NCBI GenBank assembly: GCA_022650455.1
Contig: JALCPO010000001.1
Coordinates: 62,001-126,000, forward strand
From: Oscillospiraceae bacterium
GTDB taxonomy: Bacteria > Bacillota > Clostridia > Oscillospirales > Acutalibacteraceae
DNA: 64,000 nucleotides
Reading direction: 5' to 3'
The notes under the pieces were generated by a model that ran no database searches, was not told the origin of the DNA, and saw only the letters and a list, made by a program, of their open reading frames with translations. Position numbers and translations under genes: made by a program. Numbering within the stretch: the stretch's first letter is position 1; the number at the start of each line of letters is the position of its first letter. Below, one piece after another: positions 11,226-21,250 of this stretch.

Positions 11226-11464
11226 CCGGAAGCGTTCCGGCCGGAGACCGGGAGGGAAAACAAAAGAACCGGCCCCCGCTTTCACGGAAACCGGTTCCAA
11301 CCGGCCGCCGGCTTTTTCCGGGCGGCTTTTCGGGATGGAGCTAATATGGTTATAGTTCCTATCCTTTTTGAAGTGGGCTATTTTCGATCCGTGGTTTTTT
11401 ATGGCCTGACCTTTATTTCCAGCTGTGGTTTCTTTTGGTCCGACCTTTTCTTTTTCTAAAAAGG

Positions 11465-12637
11465 TCAGTCGCCGAACATGTTTTTAATCTTGTCGAAGAA
11501 GGACCTGCGTTTCTGGTAATTCCGGTCCTCGGCGACGTTCTCAAATTCCTGCAGGATGCCCTTCTGCTTCTGGGTGAGGTTTTTGGGCACTTCCACCATC
11601 ATGCGGACATACTGGTCGCCGCGAGCCCGGCTTCCCAGCTTCGGGATCCCCTTGCCCCGGAGCTTAAAGACGTCGCCCGGCTGCGTCCCCGCGTGCACCG
11701 TGTAGCTCACCCGGCCGTCGATGGTCGGAACGACGACATCCGCGCCGAGCGCCGCCTGCGGAAAAGTGATGGGCATTTCGCACCAGACGTCGTAGCCGCG
11801 CCGCTCGAAAATCGGGTGCGGCCGCACGTTCACCGAGACGTGCAGGTCTCCGTTCGGGCCGCCGTTTGCGCCCGCGTTGCCCTTGCCGCTCACGTTCAGC
11901 ACCTGCTCGTTGTCGATGCCGGCCGGAATGTTGATCTCAATTGTTTTGCGCTTGCGGATCCGGCCCGTTCCGCCGCACGCGGCGCACGGCTCGTCGATGA
12001 TCCGGCCCGTTCCGCCGCAGCGGTCGCAGGTGCGCGTCGTCTGGATCACCCCGAACGGCGTGCGCTGGCTGATGCGGACCTGCCCGCGGCCGCCGCACTG
12101 CGGGCAGGTGCGGGTGGCCCCGTTTTTCGCGCCGGTGCCGTGGCATTCGGGACAGCTTTCCACCTGGTCGTACGTGACGGTCTTTACGCAGCCCTTCGCC
12201 GCTTCCTCAAAGCTGATGTTCACCGTGGACTCGCTGTCGCTTCCGCGGCGCGGAACGTTCGAGTTGGCCCGGCGGGAACCGCCGAACCCGCCGAATCCGC
12301 TGAACCCGTCGAATCCGCTGAACACGCTGTTGAAAATATCGTCAATGTTGATGTTGCCGGTGAACGGGCTGCCGCCGCCCGCTCCCCCGCCAAAATTGGG
12401 GTCTACGCCTGCCTGGCCGAACTGGTCGTAGCGTGCGCGCTTGTTTTTGTCGGAAAGCACCTCGTAAGCTTCGTTGATTTCCTTGAACTTTGCTTCGGCT
12501 TTCTTGTCGCCCGGATGCAGGTCAGGATGATATTTTTTGGCAAGTTCCCGGTATGCTTTTTTGATTTCGGCTTCGGTGGCGTTTTTCGGCACGCCCATAA
12601 CCTCGTAATAATCCTTGTTTTCAGCCAAGCCAATCAC
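11465..12637 (-). CDS. dnaJ: Chaperone DnaJ
   Basis: J-domain '[31 protein letters not shown]', CxxCxGxG zinc repeats. Confidence 0.97.
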   Translation of the reverse strand: MIGLAENKDYYEVMGVPKNATEAEIKKAYRELAKKYHPDLHPGDKKAEAKFKEINEAYEVLSDKNKRARYDQFGQAGVDPNFGGGAGGGSPFTGNINIDDIFNSVFSGFDGFSGFGGFGGSRRANSNVPRRGSDSESTVNISFEEAAKGCVKTVTYDQVESCPECHGTGAKNGATRTCPQCGGRGQVRISQRTPFGVIQTTRTCDRCGGTGRIIDEPCAACGGTGRIRKRKTIEINIPAGIDNEQVLNVSGKGNAGANGGPNGDLHVSVNVRPHPIFERRGYDVWCEMPITFPQAALGADVVVPTIDGRVSYTVHAGTQPGDVFKLRGKGIPKLGSRARGDQYVRMMVEVPKNLTQKQKGILQEFENVAEDRNYQKRRSFFDKIKNMFGD

Positions 12638-12800
12638 TCCCGGATATCAAACGCGCAGGGCAGGAACGCACGGCGCGCTTCGCGCCTGCAGCCTGAGCGT
12701 CTGCGGATTTGTTGATTTGAACCCCCGCTCCCGTACGGGGTGCGCCCCGCGGGGAATCTTAAAAAATTCCGGGAACGCTTACGACCGGCCTTTCAGCCAG

Positions 12801-12827
12801 ATAGGGGCGCGCACCGCGCGCCCCTAT
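12801..12827. other. Perfect 12-bp stem, 3-nt loop hairpin in the dnaK-dnaJ spacer
   Basis: ATAGGGGCGCGC-ACC-GCGCGCCCCTAT. Confidence 0.6.
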
Positions 12828-12900
12828 ATCATAGAGTATTCCGGAATTCTGCGCAAGTGCGCCGGGGAAAATCCCGGCGAATCTGCGGCATTTTATTCCA

Positions 12901-14757
12901 TTATTTTTTATCCTTGTCGTCCACGTCCCGGTATTCCGCGTTGTAAACGGTATTGCCGTTCGTGTCCTTGGCCGGCCCCGCGTTCGGCTGCTGCGGATTC
13001 GGCTGCTGCGGCTGGCCCTGCGGCGCGGCGTTTTTGTAGAGCTTTTCGCTCACCGCATACATCGTTTTCTGCAGGTCGTCGGATTTCGCCTTGATGTCGT
13101 CGGCGTTGTTCGCCGAGATTGCCGCGCGCAGCGCGGAAACTTTGGAGTTCAGGTCGGTCTTGTCGGAATCGGCGATCTTGTCGCCGCTGTCCTTGATGAG
13201 CTTCTCGACCGAGTAGCAGAGGTTTTCGGCCTCGTTCTTCCGGTCGATCTCCTCGCGGCGTTTTTTGTCCTCGGCCTCGTACTTCTGCGCTTCCTTGACG
13301 GCCTTGTCGATGTCTTCCTTGCTCATGTTGGAGCTGGAGGAAATCGTGATCTTCTGCTGCTTGCCGGTGCCGAGGTCCTTTGCGGAAACGTTCACGATGC
13401 CGTTGGCGTCGATGTCGAACGAAACCTCAATCTGCGGGATCCCGCGCGGGGCCGGGGCGATGCCGTCCAGCTTGAACAGGCCGAGCTGCTTGTTGTCGCG
13501 GGCAAACTGGCGCTCGCCCTGCAGAACGTTGATCTCAACGGAGGTCTGGCCGTCCGCCGCCGTGGAGAAGATCTGGCTTTTCTTCGTGGGGATGGTGGTG
13601 TTGCGGTCAATGATCTTCGTCATGACGCCGCCCATGGTCTCGACGCCGAGGGACAGCGGCGTGACGTCCAGCAGCAGTAGCCCTTCGACTTCGCCGCCCA
13701 GGACGCCCGCCTGGATGGCCGCGCCGATGGCGACGCACTCGTCCGGGTTGATGCCCTTGAACGGATCCTTGCCGGAAAGCTTTTTCACGGCCTCCTGCAC
13801 CGACGGCATCCTGGAGGAACCGCCGACCATGAGCACCTTGCTGATGTCGTTGAACGTGAGGCTCGCGTCGGACAGGGCCTGCTTGACCGGGCCGATGGTC
13901 TGCTCCACCAGGTCGGAGGTCAGCTCGTCGAACTTCGCGCGGGTCAGAGTCATGTCGAGGTGCTTCGGGCCGCTCGCGTCCGCCGTGATGAACGGCAGGT
14001 TGATCTGCGCGGAGGTCATGCCGGAAAGCTCGATCTTCGCCTTTTCGGCCGCTTCCTTCAGGCGCTGCATCGCCATCTTGTCCCCGGAAAGGTCGATGCC
14101 GTTCTCCTTCTTGAATTCGGAGGTCATCCAGTCCATGATGCGTTTGTCGAAGTCGTCGCCGCCCAGGTGGTTGTTGCCGGCCGTGGCGAGCACTTCCTGC
14201 ACGCCGTCGCCCATCTCAATGATGGAAACGTCGAACGTGCCGCCGCCGAGGTCGTAGACCATGATCTTCTGCTCCTGGCCCTTGTCGATGCCGTAGGAGA
14301 GGGCCGCGGCCGTCGGCTCGTTGATGATGCGCTTGACGTCGAGGCCGGCGATCTTACCGGCATCCTTGGTCGCCTGGCGCTGGGAATCGGTGAAATACGC
14401 CGGTACGGTGATGACGGCGGTGGTGACGGGCTCGCCCAGGTACGCTTCCGCGTCCGCCTTCAGCTTCTGAAGGATCATGGCGGAAATTTCCTGCGGCGTA
14501 AAGCTCTTGCCGTCTATGTTTACCTTGTAATCGGAGCCCATTTTCCTTTTGATGGAAGCGACGGTGCGGTCCGGGTTGGTGATTGCCTGGCGCTTTGCCA
14601 CCTGGCCCACCATGCGTTCCCCGGTTTTGGAGAAAGCGACGACGGACGGCGTGGTGCGCGCGCCCTCGGAGTTCGGAATCACAACGGGCTTGCCGCCCTC
14701 GATCACCGCCACACAGGAATTGGTCGTGCCAAGATCAATGCCAATTGTCTTCGACAT
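12901..14757 (-). CDS. dnaK: Chaperone DnaK (Hsp70)
   Basis: [42 protein letters not shown]. Confidence 0.98.
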   Translation of the reverse strand: MSKTIGIDLGTTNSCVAVIEGGKPVVIPNSEGARTTPSVVAFSKTGERMVGQVAKRQAITNPDRTVASIKRKMGSDYKVNIDGKSFTPQEISAMILQKLKADAEAYLGEPVTTAVITVPAYFTDSQRQATKDAGKIAGLDVKRIINEPTAAALSYGIDKGQEQKIMVYDLGGGTFDVSIIEMGDGVQEVLATAGNNHLGGDDFDKRIMDWMTSEFKKENGIDLSGDKMAMQRLKEAAEKAKIELSGMTSAQINLPFITADASGPKHLDMTLTRAKFDELTSDLVEQTIGPVKQALSDASLTFNDISKVLMVGGSSRMPSVQEAVKKLSGKDPFKGINPDECVAIGAAIQAGVLGGEVEGLLLLDVTPLSLGVETMGGVMTKIIDRNTTIPTKKSQIFSTAADGQTSVEINVLQGERQFARDNKQLGLFKLDGIAPAPRGIPQIEVSFDIDANGIVNVSAKDLGTGKQQKITISSSSNMSKEDIDKAVKEAQKYEAEDKKRREEIDRKNEAENLCYSVEKLIKDSGDKIADSDKTDLNSKVSALRAAISANNADDIKAKSDDLQKTMYAVSEKLYKNAAPQGQPQQPNPQQPNAGPAKDTNGNTVYNAEYRDVDDKDKK

Positions 14758-14922
14758 AATTGATTACCTCCAGTAAAATTCACGGGGCGCTGCCCCTTGC
14801 TTTTTATTCTTTCGCTTATCTTTCCCCGCGCCGGGCGCTTCTTCCCTTCAAAATTGCCGGAAGTGCCGTGCTCCGCGCGGAGAAACGGGATTTTGAAAAT
14901 GATTTCCGAGGAAGGCGCGGCC

Positions 14923-15528
14923 TCAGTTGGCCGCCTGTACCATCGCGTGGCGGATGACTTTCCCGCCGATTTTGTAGCCTTTCCGCAGGACCTTCGCCAC
15001 GGTATTCTCGCCGAGGGACTCGTCGTCCACATGGGCGACGGCGCTGTGCAGGGCCGGGTCGAAAGGCTCGCCTTCCTTTCCCATTTCGGTGACGCCGAGC
15101 TTTTTGAGGGCCGCCTGCATTTGCTTCCGGACCATCTCGACGCCCTTGCGCAGGTCCTCGGCGGAACAATCCTTCTGCTCCAGCGCGCGTTCCAGGTTGT
15201 CTTCGACACCCAGAAATTCCTGCACCGCGTCCGCCGTGGCGTCGGTGTAGGCGGCTTCTTTTTCCCGCGTGGTTCGCTTGCGGTAGTTGTCGTATTCCGC
15301 GGCGGTGCGCAGGAAAAGATCCTTCTGCTTTGCCAGGGCGGCCTCGGTTTCCTTCAGCTTTTTCTTTGTTTCGTCCAGTTCCCTGCGCAGGTCTTCCGCA
15401 GGCTCCCGCTCCGGTTTTTCCGGCGTCCCGGCGGTTTCGGGTTTCGGCGCCGTTTCCGGTTTCCCTGCCTGCGTTTCGGCTTTCGCCTGCGGCGTCTGTG
15501 CGGATTTTTCTGCTTTTTCCTCTTTCAA
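14923..15528 (-). CDS. grpE: Nucleotide exchange factor GrpE
   Basis: 'AEYDNYRKRTTREKEAAYTDATADAVQEFLGVEDNLERAL'; between hrcA and dnaK. Confidence 0.95.
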   Translation of the reverse strand: MKEEKAEKSAQTPQAKAETQAGKPETAPKPETAGTPEKPEREPAEDLRRELDETKKKLKETEAALAKQKDLFLRTAAEYDNYRKRTTREKEAAYTDATADAVQEFLGVEDNLERALEQKDCSAEDLRKGVEMVRKQMQAALKKLGVTEMGKEGEPFDPALHSAVAHVDDESLGENTVAKVLRKGYKIGGKVIRHAMVQAAN

Positions 15529-15544
15529 GGGAAAAACCCCCTTC

Positions 15545-16576
15545 TCAGTCCAAGTCCATCAATTCCGTCAGCATTCTGCCGACCGAATCGGAGAGATACT
15601 CCATGTTGGAGATGATTTTACCGTAATTCATGCGGGTCGGGCCGATGATCGCGATTGCGCCCGCGTCGTGCCCGCCGACTTCGTACCGCGAAACCACCAA
15701 GCTGGAATCCTCGAGCTCGGGCCGCCTGCTTTCGCGGCCGATGAGCACCTGAAGCCCGCGGTTCCGCTCCGCCAGCAGCCTGCACAGCTCCGCCGGGCGG
15801 GAGAGGAAGTCGACGATGCGCCGGATCTCGTTCTGCCCGAAGTCCGGATAAAACAGAAGGTTGACCTCGCCGTTCAGGCAGACGTCCGAACGCATGGATT
15901 CCTGCGCCGTTTCCGCCACGGCTATCAGGGCGGAGCTCATCATCATGGCCATGTCGCCCAGAGACGCCGCCAGCGTCTGCATGTAGGCCGGGGTGACGGA
16001 AGCGACCGGGACGCCCGCCAGTTTGTCGTTCAGAAGGCGGAAAAACACCCGGAGGATTTCGGGCGTGAGGTCAAAGTCGCAGTGGAACACGCGGCTCTTC
16101 ATAGTGCCCGCCGAGGTCATCAGAATGACCATCGCCGTGCGCCGGCTGGTCTGCACCAGCTGCACCGCCCGGATGACGCCGCTTTCGCCGCTCGGCGTCG
16201 TGGAGACCGCCGCATACTTGGTCATGGAAGCGAGCACTTTGGCGACGCCGTCCAGCAGCTTTTCCGGGTCGTATGCCGAAGGGAGGATCATGCTGTCGAG
16301 GTACTGCTTCTCTTCCCGGGAGATCGGCCGGGGCTTCATCAGCGTGTCGATGTACACGCGGTAGCCCTTCTGCGAGGGAATGCGCCCCGCCGACGTGTGC
16401 GGCTGCTCGAGCAGACCCATCCGGCTCAGCTCGCTCATCTCGTTGCGCACGGTGGCGGAGGACACGTTGAAGCCGAGGGTGTCGCAAAGCGATTTCGAGC
16501 CGACCGGCTCGCCCGTGGCGACGTACAGCTCCACGACCGCCGCAAGGATCCTGCGTTTTCTTTCGCTCAGTTCCAA
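15545..16576 (-). CDS. hrcA: Heat-inducible transcription repressor HrcA
   Basis: 'MELSERKRRILAAVVELYVATGEPVGSKSL'; CIRCE immediately upstream. Confidence 0.96.
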   Translation of the reverse strand: MELSERKRRILAAVVELYVATGEPVGSKSLCDTLGFNVSSATVRNEMSELSRMGLLEQPHTSAGRIPSQKGYRVYIDTLMKPRPISREEKQYLDSMILPSAYDPEKLLDGVAKVLASMTKYAAVSTTPSGESGVIRAVQLVQTSRRTAMVILMTSAGTMKSRVFHCDFDLTPEILRVFFRLLNDKLAGVPVASVTPAYMQTLAASLGDMAMMMSSALIAVAETAQESMRSDVCLNGEVNLLFYPDFGQNEIRRIVDFLSRPAELCRLLAERNRGLQVLIGRESRRPELEDSSLVVSRYEVGGHDAGAIAIIGPTRMNYGKIISNMEYLSDSVGRMLTELMDLD

Positions 16577-16603
16577 CCCTTTTCCCTTCCTACCGTTTTG
16601 AAT

Positions 16604-16630
16604 TTAGCACTCGATCTGCCAGAGTGCTAA
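16604..16630. promoter_or_regulatory. CIRCE operator (HrcA binding site)
   Basis: TTAGCACTC-N9-GAGTGCTAA, exact consensus. Confidence 0.97.
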
Positions 16631-16641
16631 CTCTATGTTAT

Positions 16642-16670
16642 AGAGTATCATTACTTTGCCCGATTGTCAA
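16642..16670 (-). promoter_or_regulatory. Sigma-A-like promoter of hrcA-grpE-dnaK-dnaJ
   Basis: Minus strand TTGACA-N17-TACTCT, upstream of CIRCE. Confidence 0.65.
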
Positions 16671-16715
16671 TATCTTATTTGTAAACTAATTGTGAAAACA
16701 GCGGCGCGGCGGCGT

Positions 16716-17008
16716 GTCCGCGGGCCGGTCCGGCGGGCGCTGGGAAGTTTTCCGCGCGGGAAACGCGGCCCGCGGACGGAGCCGGAAATCATCCCGACCG
16801 GCCCGTTTTCCGTTTATTCACAGAATTTACGCAGAATTTTTAAATTCCATTCACCGGAACGTCATAAAGCCCGGGTATACTGAAACTGTTCCAAAACGGA
16901 GCCCGCAGGGCCCGGCAGACAGCAAGTCCCTCGCAAGAGGGTTTATATAAACTTTTTCATCTTACTTTCTCCTCTTGGAATACCGCCCCCGCCGGGCGGT
17001 ATTTTTTT
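16716..17008 (+). ncRNA. Candidate structured non-coding RNA ending in its own intrinsic terminator
   Basis: Stems GTCCGCGGGCC/GGCCCGCGGAC, competing GGGCCGGTC/GACCGGCCC, TTCCAA/TTGGAA, CCCTC-GCAA-GAGGG (GNRA loop); plus-strand terminator with no plus-strand CDS upstream. Confidence 0.4.
16980..17008 (+). terminator. Rho-independent terminator, plus strand only
   Basis: ATACCGCCC-CCGCC-GGGCGGTAT followed by T7; no T-run on minus strand. Confidence 0.85.
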
Positions 17009-17038
17009 GCGCCGCGGCGCTCTTTTGAAAGACCCGGT

Positions 17039-18115
17039 TCATTTCGCGAACAGGATCTCCGCCGTCAGCGGATTGGAGAGGAGAAAACCCTTCGGCGTAA
17101 AATGGAAGCCGTTTTCCGCGCAGGCCGTCAGGCCGCCCGGCTCGTAAAGCCGGGCGGCTTTTTTGATCCGCTCCGGGATGGGGCGCCCGAACCGCGCGCG
17201 GCAGGCTTCGTCCGTCAGCCCGCCGGCCAGGCGGAGCCGCAGCATGGCGAACTCGTCGAAACCGCCGCCTTTGCCGTCCTGTACGGGCGCGTCCCCGCGC
17301 AGGAACCCCGCCGTGCTCCGTTCGTAGTGGAACCGCTTTCCGCCGAGGAAGGAATGTGCCGAAGGGCCGAGGCCCAGGTATTCTTCACAGCGCCAGTATT
17401 TCAGGTTGTGGCGGCTTTCGCAGCCCGGTTTCGCAAAATTGGAAATTTCATATTGCCGGTAGCCGCGCGCTTCCAGTTCGCGGCAGGCGAGCAGATAGAG
17501 GGCGGCGGCCGCGTCTTCGTCCGGAAGATGCAGCCCCGCCCTGTTTTTCCAGTACGCCGTGCGCGGCTCGATTTTCAGAAGATACGCCGAAACGTGGGAG
17601 ACGCCCGTCCGGGCACAGAAATCGATGGAGCGCAGCAGGCTTTGCTCCGTCTGGCCCTGCACGGCGAGCATGAGGTCGAGCGAGATGTTCCCGATCCCCG
17701 CTTCCTGCGCGTCGCGGACGGCCCGTGCCGCCTGCTCCGCGGTGTGCCTTCGCCCCAGCAGCCGCAGTTCGCCGTCGTCCGCGGACTGAAGGCCCAGCGA
17801 GAGCCGGTTGACCCCCGCTTCGCGGATCTCCCGGAAAAAGCCGGAAAGATTTTCCTCCGGGTTCGCTTCCAGCGTGATCTCCGCGTTTTCCAGCCCGAAA
17901 CCGCGCCGCGCAGCGTTCACGATCCGGGTGATCCGCTTTCCGCCCAGAAGGCTGGGCGTCCCGCCGCCGAAATACAGCGTGTCCGCCCGGCGGTTCCACT
18001 TCTTTGATGCGGATTCGGTCCCGCGCAGGGAGTAAAAATCGCAGTATGGGCATTTGCCGCGGCAGAACGGGACGTGAAGGTACAGGCCAAAGGCGCGGCC
18101 GGATCCGCCGTCCAT
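17039..18115 (-). CDS. hemW: HemW-like radical SAM protein (coproporphyrinogen III oxidase-like)
   Basis: 'GLYLHVPFCRGKCPYCDFYSL', 'DTLYFGGGTPSLL', 'ISNFAKPGCESRHNLKYW'. Confidence 0.9.
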   Translation of the reverse strand: MDGGSGRAFGLYLHVPFCRGKCPYCDFYSLRGTESASKKWNRRADTLYFGGGTPSLLGGKRITRIVNAARRGFGLENAEITLEANPEENLSGFFREIREAGVNRLSLGLQSADDGELRLLGRRHTAEQAARAVRDAQEAGIGNISLDLMLAVQGQTEQSLLRSIDFCARTGVSHVSAYLLKIEPRTAYWKNRAGLHLPDEDAAAALYLLACRELEARGYRQYEISNFAKPGCESRHNLKYWRCEEYLGLGPSAHSFLGGKRFHYERSTAGFLRGDAPVQDGKGGGFDEFAMLRLRLAGGLTDEACRARFGRPIPERIKKAARLYEPGGLTACAENGFHFTPKGFLLSNPLTAEILFAK

Positions 18116-18239
18116 CGGCGTTTCCCCCTTTCATTTATATATAAGGATACGAAAGCCGGGAGCGTTCCGCAACGCTCCCGGCAAAGCAGGCTGCAAATTC
18201 ACGCCGGGGAAAATGCCGGGGCGTTGCAGCCTCAGGCTG

Positions 18240-20048
18240 CTACTCGTCCAGCTTCAGGACGCTCATGAACGCTTCCTGCGGCACTTCCACTGTGCCGAGC
18301 TGGCGCATGCGCTTTTTGCCTTCCTTCTGCTTTTCGAGGAGCTTTTTCTTGCGCGAGATGTCGCCGCCGTAGCACTTGGCGAGAACGTCCTTGCGCAGGG
18401 CCTTTACGGTTTCGCGCGCGATGATGCGGCCGCCCACGCAGGCCTGGATGGGCACCTCGAAGAGCTGGCGGGGGATTTTCTCCTTCAGCTTTTCCACCAT
18501 CTTGCGGGCGCGGGGGTAGGCTTTGTCGGTGTGGATGATGAAGGACAGCGCGTCCACCATTTCCCCGTTCAGCAGGATGTCCAGCTTGACCAGGCTGCTC
18601 TTTTTGTACCCGGAGAGCTCGTAGTCGAACGAAGCGTAGCCCCGGGTGCGGCTTTTGAGCGCGTCGAAGAAGTCGTACACGATCTCGTTGAGCGGCAGCT
18701 CGTAGTGAATGTCCACGCGGTCGGTGTCGAGGTAATCCATGTCCAGAAACGTGCCGCGCCGCTCCTGGCACAGGTCCATGATGCTGCCGATGTAGTCCTT
18801 CGGCGTGTAGATGTGCGCGTCCGCCACCGGTTCGTCCGCCTCGGCGATTTTCGAGGGGTCGGGATAGTTCGTCGGATTGTCCACCTTCATCGTCGTGCCG
18901 TCGGTCAGCCGGAGATGGTAGACGACGCTTGGCGCGGTGGTGATGAGGTCGAGCCCGTACTCGCGCTCCAGCCGCTCCTGCACGACTTCCATGTGCAGCA
19001 GGCCGAGGAACCCGCACCGGAAGCCGAACCCCAGCGCCGCCGAAGTCTCGGGCTCAAAGCTCAGCGCCGCGTCGTTGAGCTGGAGCTTTTCCAGCGCGTC
19101 GCGCAGGTCGGGGTATTTCGCGCCGTCCGCCGGGTAGACGCCGCAGAAAACCATCGGCTGGGCCGGGCGGTAACCGGGCAGAGGCTCCTTCGCGGGATTT
19201 GCCGCGAGCGTGACGGTGTCGCCCACGCGCGCCTCGCGCACGTCCTTGATGGACGCGGAGATCACGCCGACGTCGCCGGCTTTCAGGCGGTCGGCCGGCT
19301 CAAACTGCGTGGCGCGCATGTAGCCGCATTCCACCACGGTGAACTCGCCTCCGGCGGACATCATGCGGATCACGTCGCCCGGCTTCACCGTGCCGTCGAA
19401 AACGCGGACGTGCGCCACGGCGCCCTTGTAGGCGTCGTAGTAGGAATCGAAGATGAGCGCCTTCAGCGGGGCGCTCTCGTCGCCTTTCGGCGGGGGGACG
19501 TTTTTCACGATCTGCTCCATCACCTGGCCGACGTTGGTGCCCAGCTTGGCGGAAACGCACGGCGCCTCGTCGGCGGGAATGCCGATGACGTCCTCGATCT
19601 CATGCCGGACCTTTTCCGGCTGAGCGCTCGGCAGGTCGATCTTGTTGATGACCGGGACGATCTCCAGCCCCGCGTCCACGGCGAGGTAGGTGTTCGCGAG
19701 CGTCTGCGCCTCGATGCCCTGCGACGCGTCCACCACGAGGACGGCGCCCTCGCAGGCGGCGAGCGAGCGGGAAACCTCGTAGTTGAAGTCCACGTGGCCC
19801 GGCGTGTCGATCAGGTTGAAGATGTAGTCCTGCCCGTCCTTCGCGTGGTACAGCAGCGTAACGGCGTGCGCCTTGATGGTGATCCCGCGCTCGCGTTCCA
19901 GATCCATGTCGTCGAGGATCTGGTTCTCCATTTCGCGCAGGGGGACGGAGTCGGTCAGCTCCAGGATTCGGTCGGCCAGCGTGCTTTTGCCGTGGTCGAT
20001 ATGTGCGATGATGCAGAAATTTCGTATGTTCTTACGCGGAATTGCCAA
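18240..20048 (-). CDS. lepA: Elongation factor 4 (LepA)
   Basis: '[25 protein letters not shown]', '[24 protein letters not shown]'. Confidence 0.97.
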   Translation of the reverse strand: MAIPRKNIRNFCIIAHIDHGKSTLADRILELTDSVPLREMENQILDDMDLERERGITIKAHAVTLLYHAKDGQDYIFNLIDTPGHVDFNYEVSRSLAACEGAVLVVDASQGIEAQTLANTYLAVDAGLEIVPVINKIDLPSAQPEKVRHEIEDVIGIPADEAPCVSAKLGTNVGQVMEQIVKNVPPPKGDESAPLKALIFDSYYDAYKGAVAHVRVFDGTVKPGDVIRMMSAGGEFTVVECGYMRATQFEPADRLKAGDVGVISASIKDVREARVGDTVTLAANPAKEPLPGYRPAQPMVFCGVYPADGAKYPDLRDALEKLQLNDAALSFEPETSAALGFGFRCGFLGLLHMEVVQERLEREYGLDLITTAPSVVYHLRLTDGTTMKVDNPTNYPDPSKIAEADEPVADAHIYTPKDYIGSIMDLCQERRGTFLDMDYLDTDRVDIHYELPLNEIVYDFFDALKSRTRGYASFDYELSGYKKSSLVKLDILLNGEMVDALSFIIHTDKAYPRARKMVEKLKEKIPRQLFEVPIQACVGGRIIARETVKALRKDVLAKCYGGDISRKKKLLEKQKEGKKRMRQLGTVEVPQEAFMSVLKLDE

Positions 20049-20244
20049 AAAATCATCTCCGTCACAAAACCGGCCTTTTGAGCAAGGCCGGATGAAAACT
20101 TTCCATTATCAATCGATTTGCCGCAGACTGTGTGCCGGTTCGGGGAAAACCGAAAACTTCGGCAAACAGGGAAAGACGGACCGCCTTTCCCTGCCGTTCC
20201 GCCGTCTTTGACTGTACCGGCCCTTTCTTCTCGGAAAGAAAAGG

Positions 20245-20865
20245 TCAGAAGCGATTGAGGCCGCGGTAATACTTGTCGTTCAGCAGCCGCTTTTTCCTGC
20301 TGCGTTTCGGCCTGTGGTAACGGCTGCGGCGCGGCCCGCGCGGCGGGCGGCGGTTGCTCAGCACCACGATCAGCACGACCGCCACGCCGAGGGCGATGCA
20401 TGCCCACGAAAGGATGCCGCGGATATTCATCCCGGACGTGTTGGCGTTTTCCGCGGACTGGAGAGGGTCGTTTTCCACGACGCTGTCCACTTCCGGCAGG
20501 GAAATCCCCTCGGACTCGGGCGCGGAAGATACCTGCGAGGAAACCGCGCTGCTGACGGCGGAAGACGAGGATGTATGGGCGACCGTCTTTTTGCGCACCT
20601 TCCGGGAGCTGGCCGTGGACGACCGCGTTTTATAAGCCGGTTTTGAAGCCGGCTTTGAGACAGACAACGGCTTGGAAGCCGGTTTCGAGGATGATGCCGT
20701 CTGCGGCCTGCTGCTTTCCTTGTTGCTTGTGTTCGTTCCGGATGATGATATGATTCCCGTATTTTTAGCAGACGACGCGGTTACTGCAAAAACGTTGATC
20801 GAAGCATAACAAAACAAAAAAGTGACAAGGAAAAAAACACTCAGCAGTTTTTTCCATCCGTTCAT
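20245..20865 (-). CDS. Hypothetical secreted/membrane-anchored Ser/Pro/Lys-rich protein
   Basis: Signal peptide, 'SSSKPASKPLSVSKPASKPAYK' low-complexity region, C-terminal TM plus basic tail. Confidence 0.7.
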   Translation of the reverse strand: MNGWKKLLSVFFLVTFLFCYASINVFAVTASSAKNTGIISSSGTNTSNKESSRPQTASSSKPASKPLSVSKPASKPAYKTRSSTASSRKVRKKTVAHTSSSSAVSSAVSSQVSSAPESEGISLPEVDSVVENDPLQSAENANTSGMNIRGILSWACIALGVAVVLIVVLSNRRPPRGPRRSRYHRPKRSRKKRLLNDKYYRGLNRF

Positions 20866-20973
20866 GAGAAAGTCCTCCGTGATCCAATCGGCAAGGCTCC
20901 GTTTCTACTTTTCTTAACCTTATTATATAACACGAAAGCAAATAACAATTTCCGGCGGAAAAAACCGGTCAAA

Positions 20974-21219
20974 TTATTCTTCCAGTGATTTTTTAAAAAA
21001 GCCGATGTTAATATAAGAATTATTATACCATATTCCGACGCCAATGCAAGGTATGTCCGGATTTTTGCCGGTAATTCGGTAAATCAGGGTTTTTCCGTCG
21101 CCGAACCCGATCCGGCGGGACTGGTAGTCGACGGCGGCGAACCCCCACACGAGGGCGATCGCGAGCAGCGAAGCAAAAAAAGAGGTCAGAAAAATCCTCA
21201 GATTCCGGTGCTTTCCCAT
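20974..21219 (-). CDS. Small single-TM hypothetical protein
   Basis: 81 aa; N-terminal TM, between spoIIP and the preceding gene on the same strand. Confidence 0.6.
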   Translation of the reverse strand: MGKHRNLRIFLTSFFASLLAIALVWGFAAVDYQSRRIGFGDGKTLIYRITGKNPDIPCIGVGIWYNNSYINIGFFKKSLEE

Positions 21220-21250
21220 CCTGTTTTTTTCATATCCTTTTCCCGGGAAA

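Noticed and set aside
18213-20081. 622-aa plus-strand ORF opposite lepA
   Set aside because: Antisense shadow ORF; lepA is certain.
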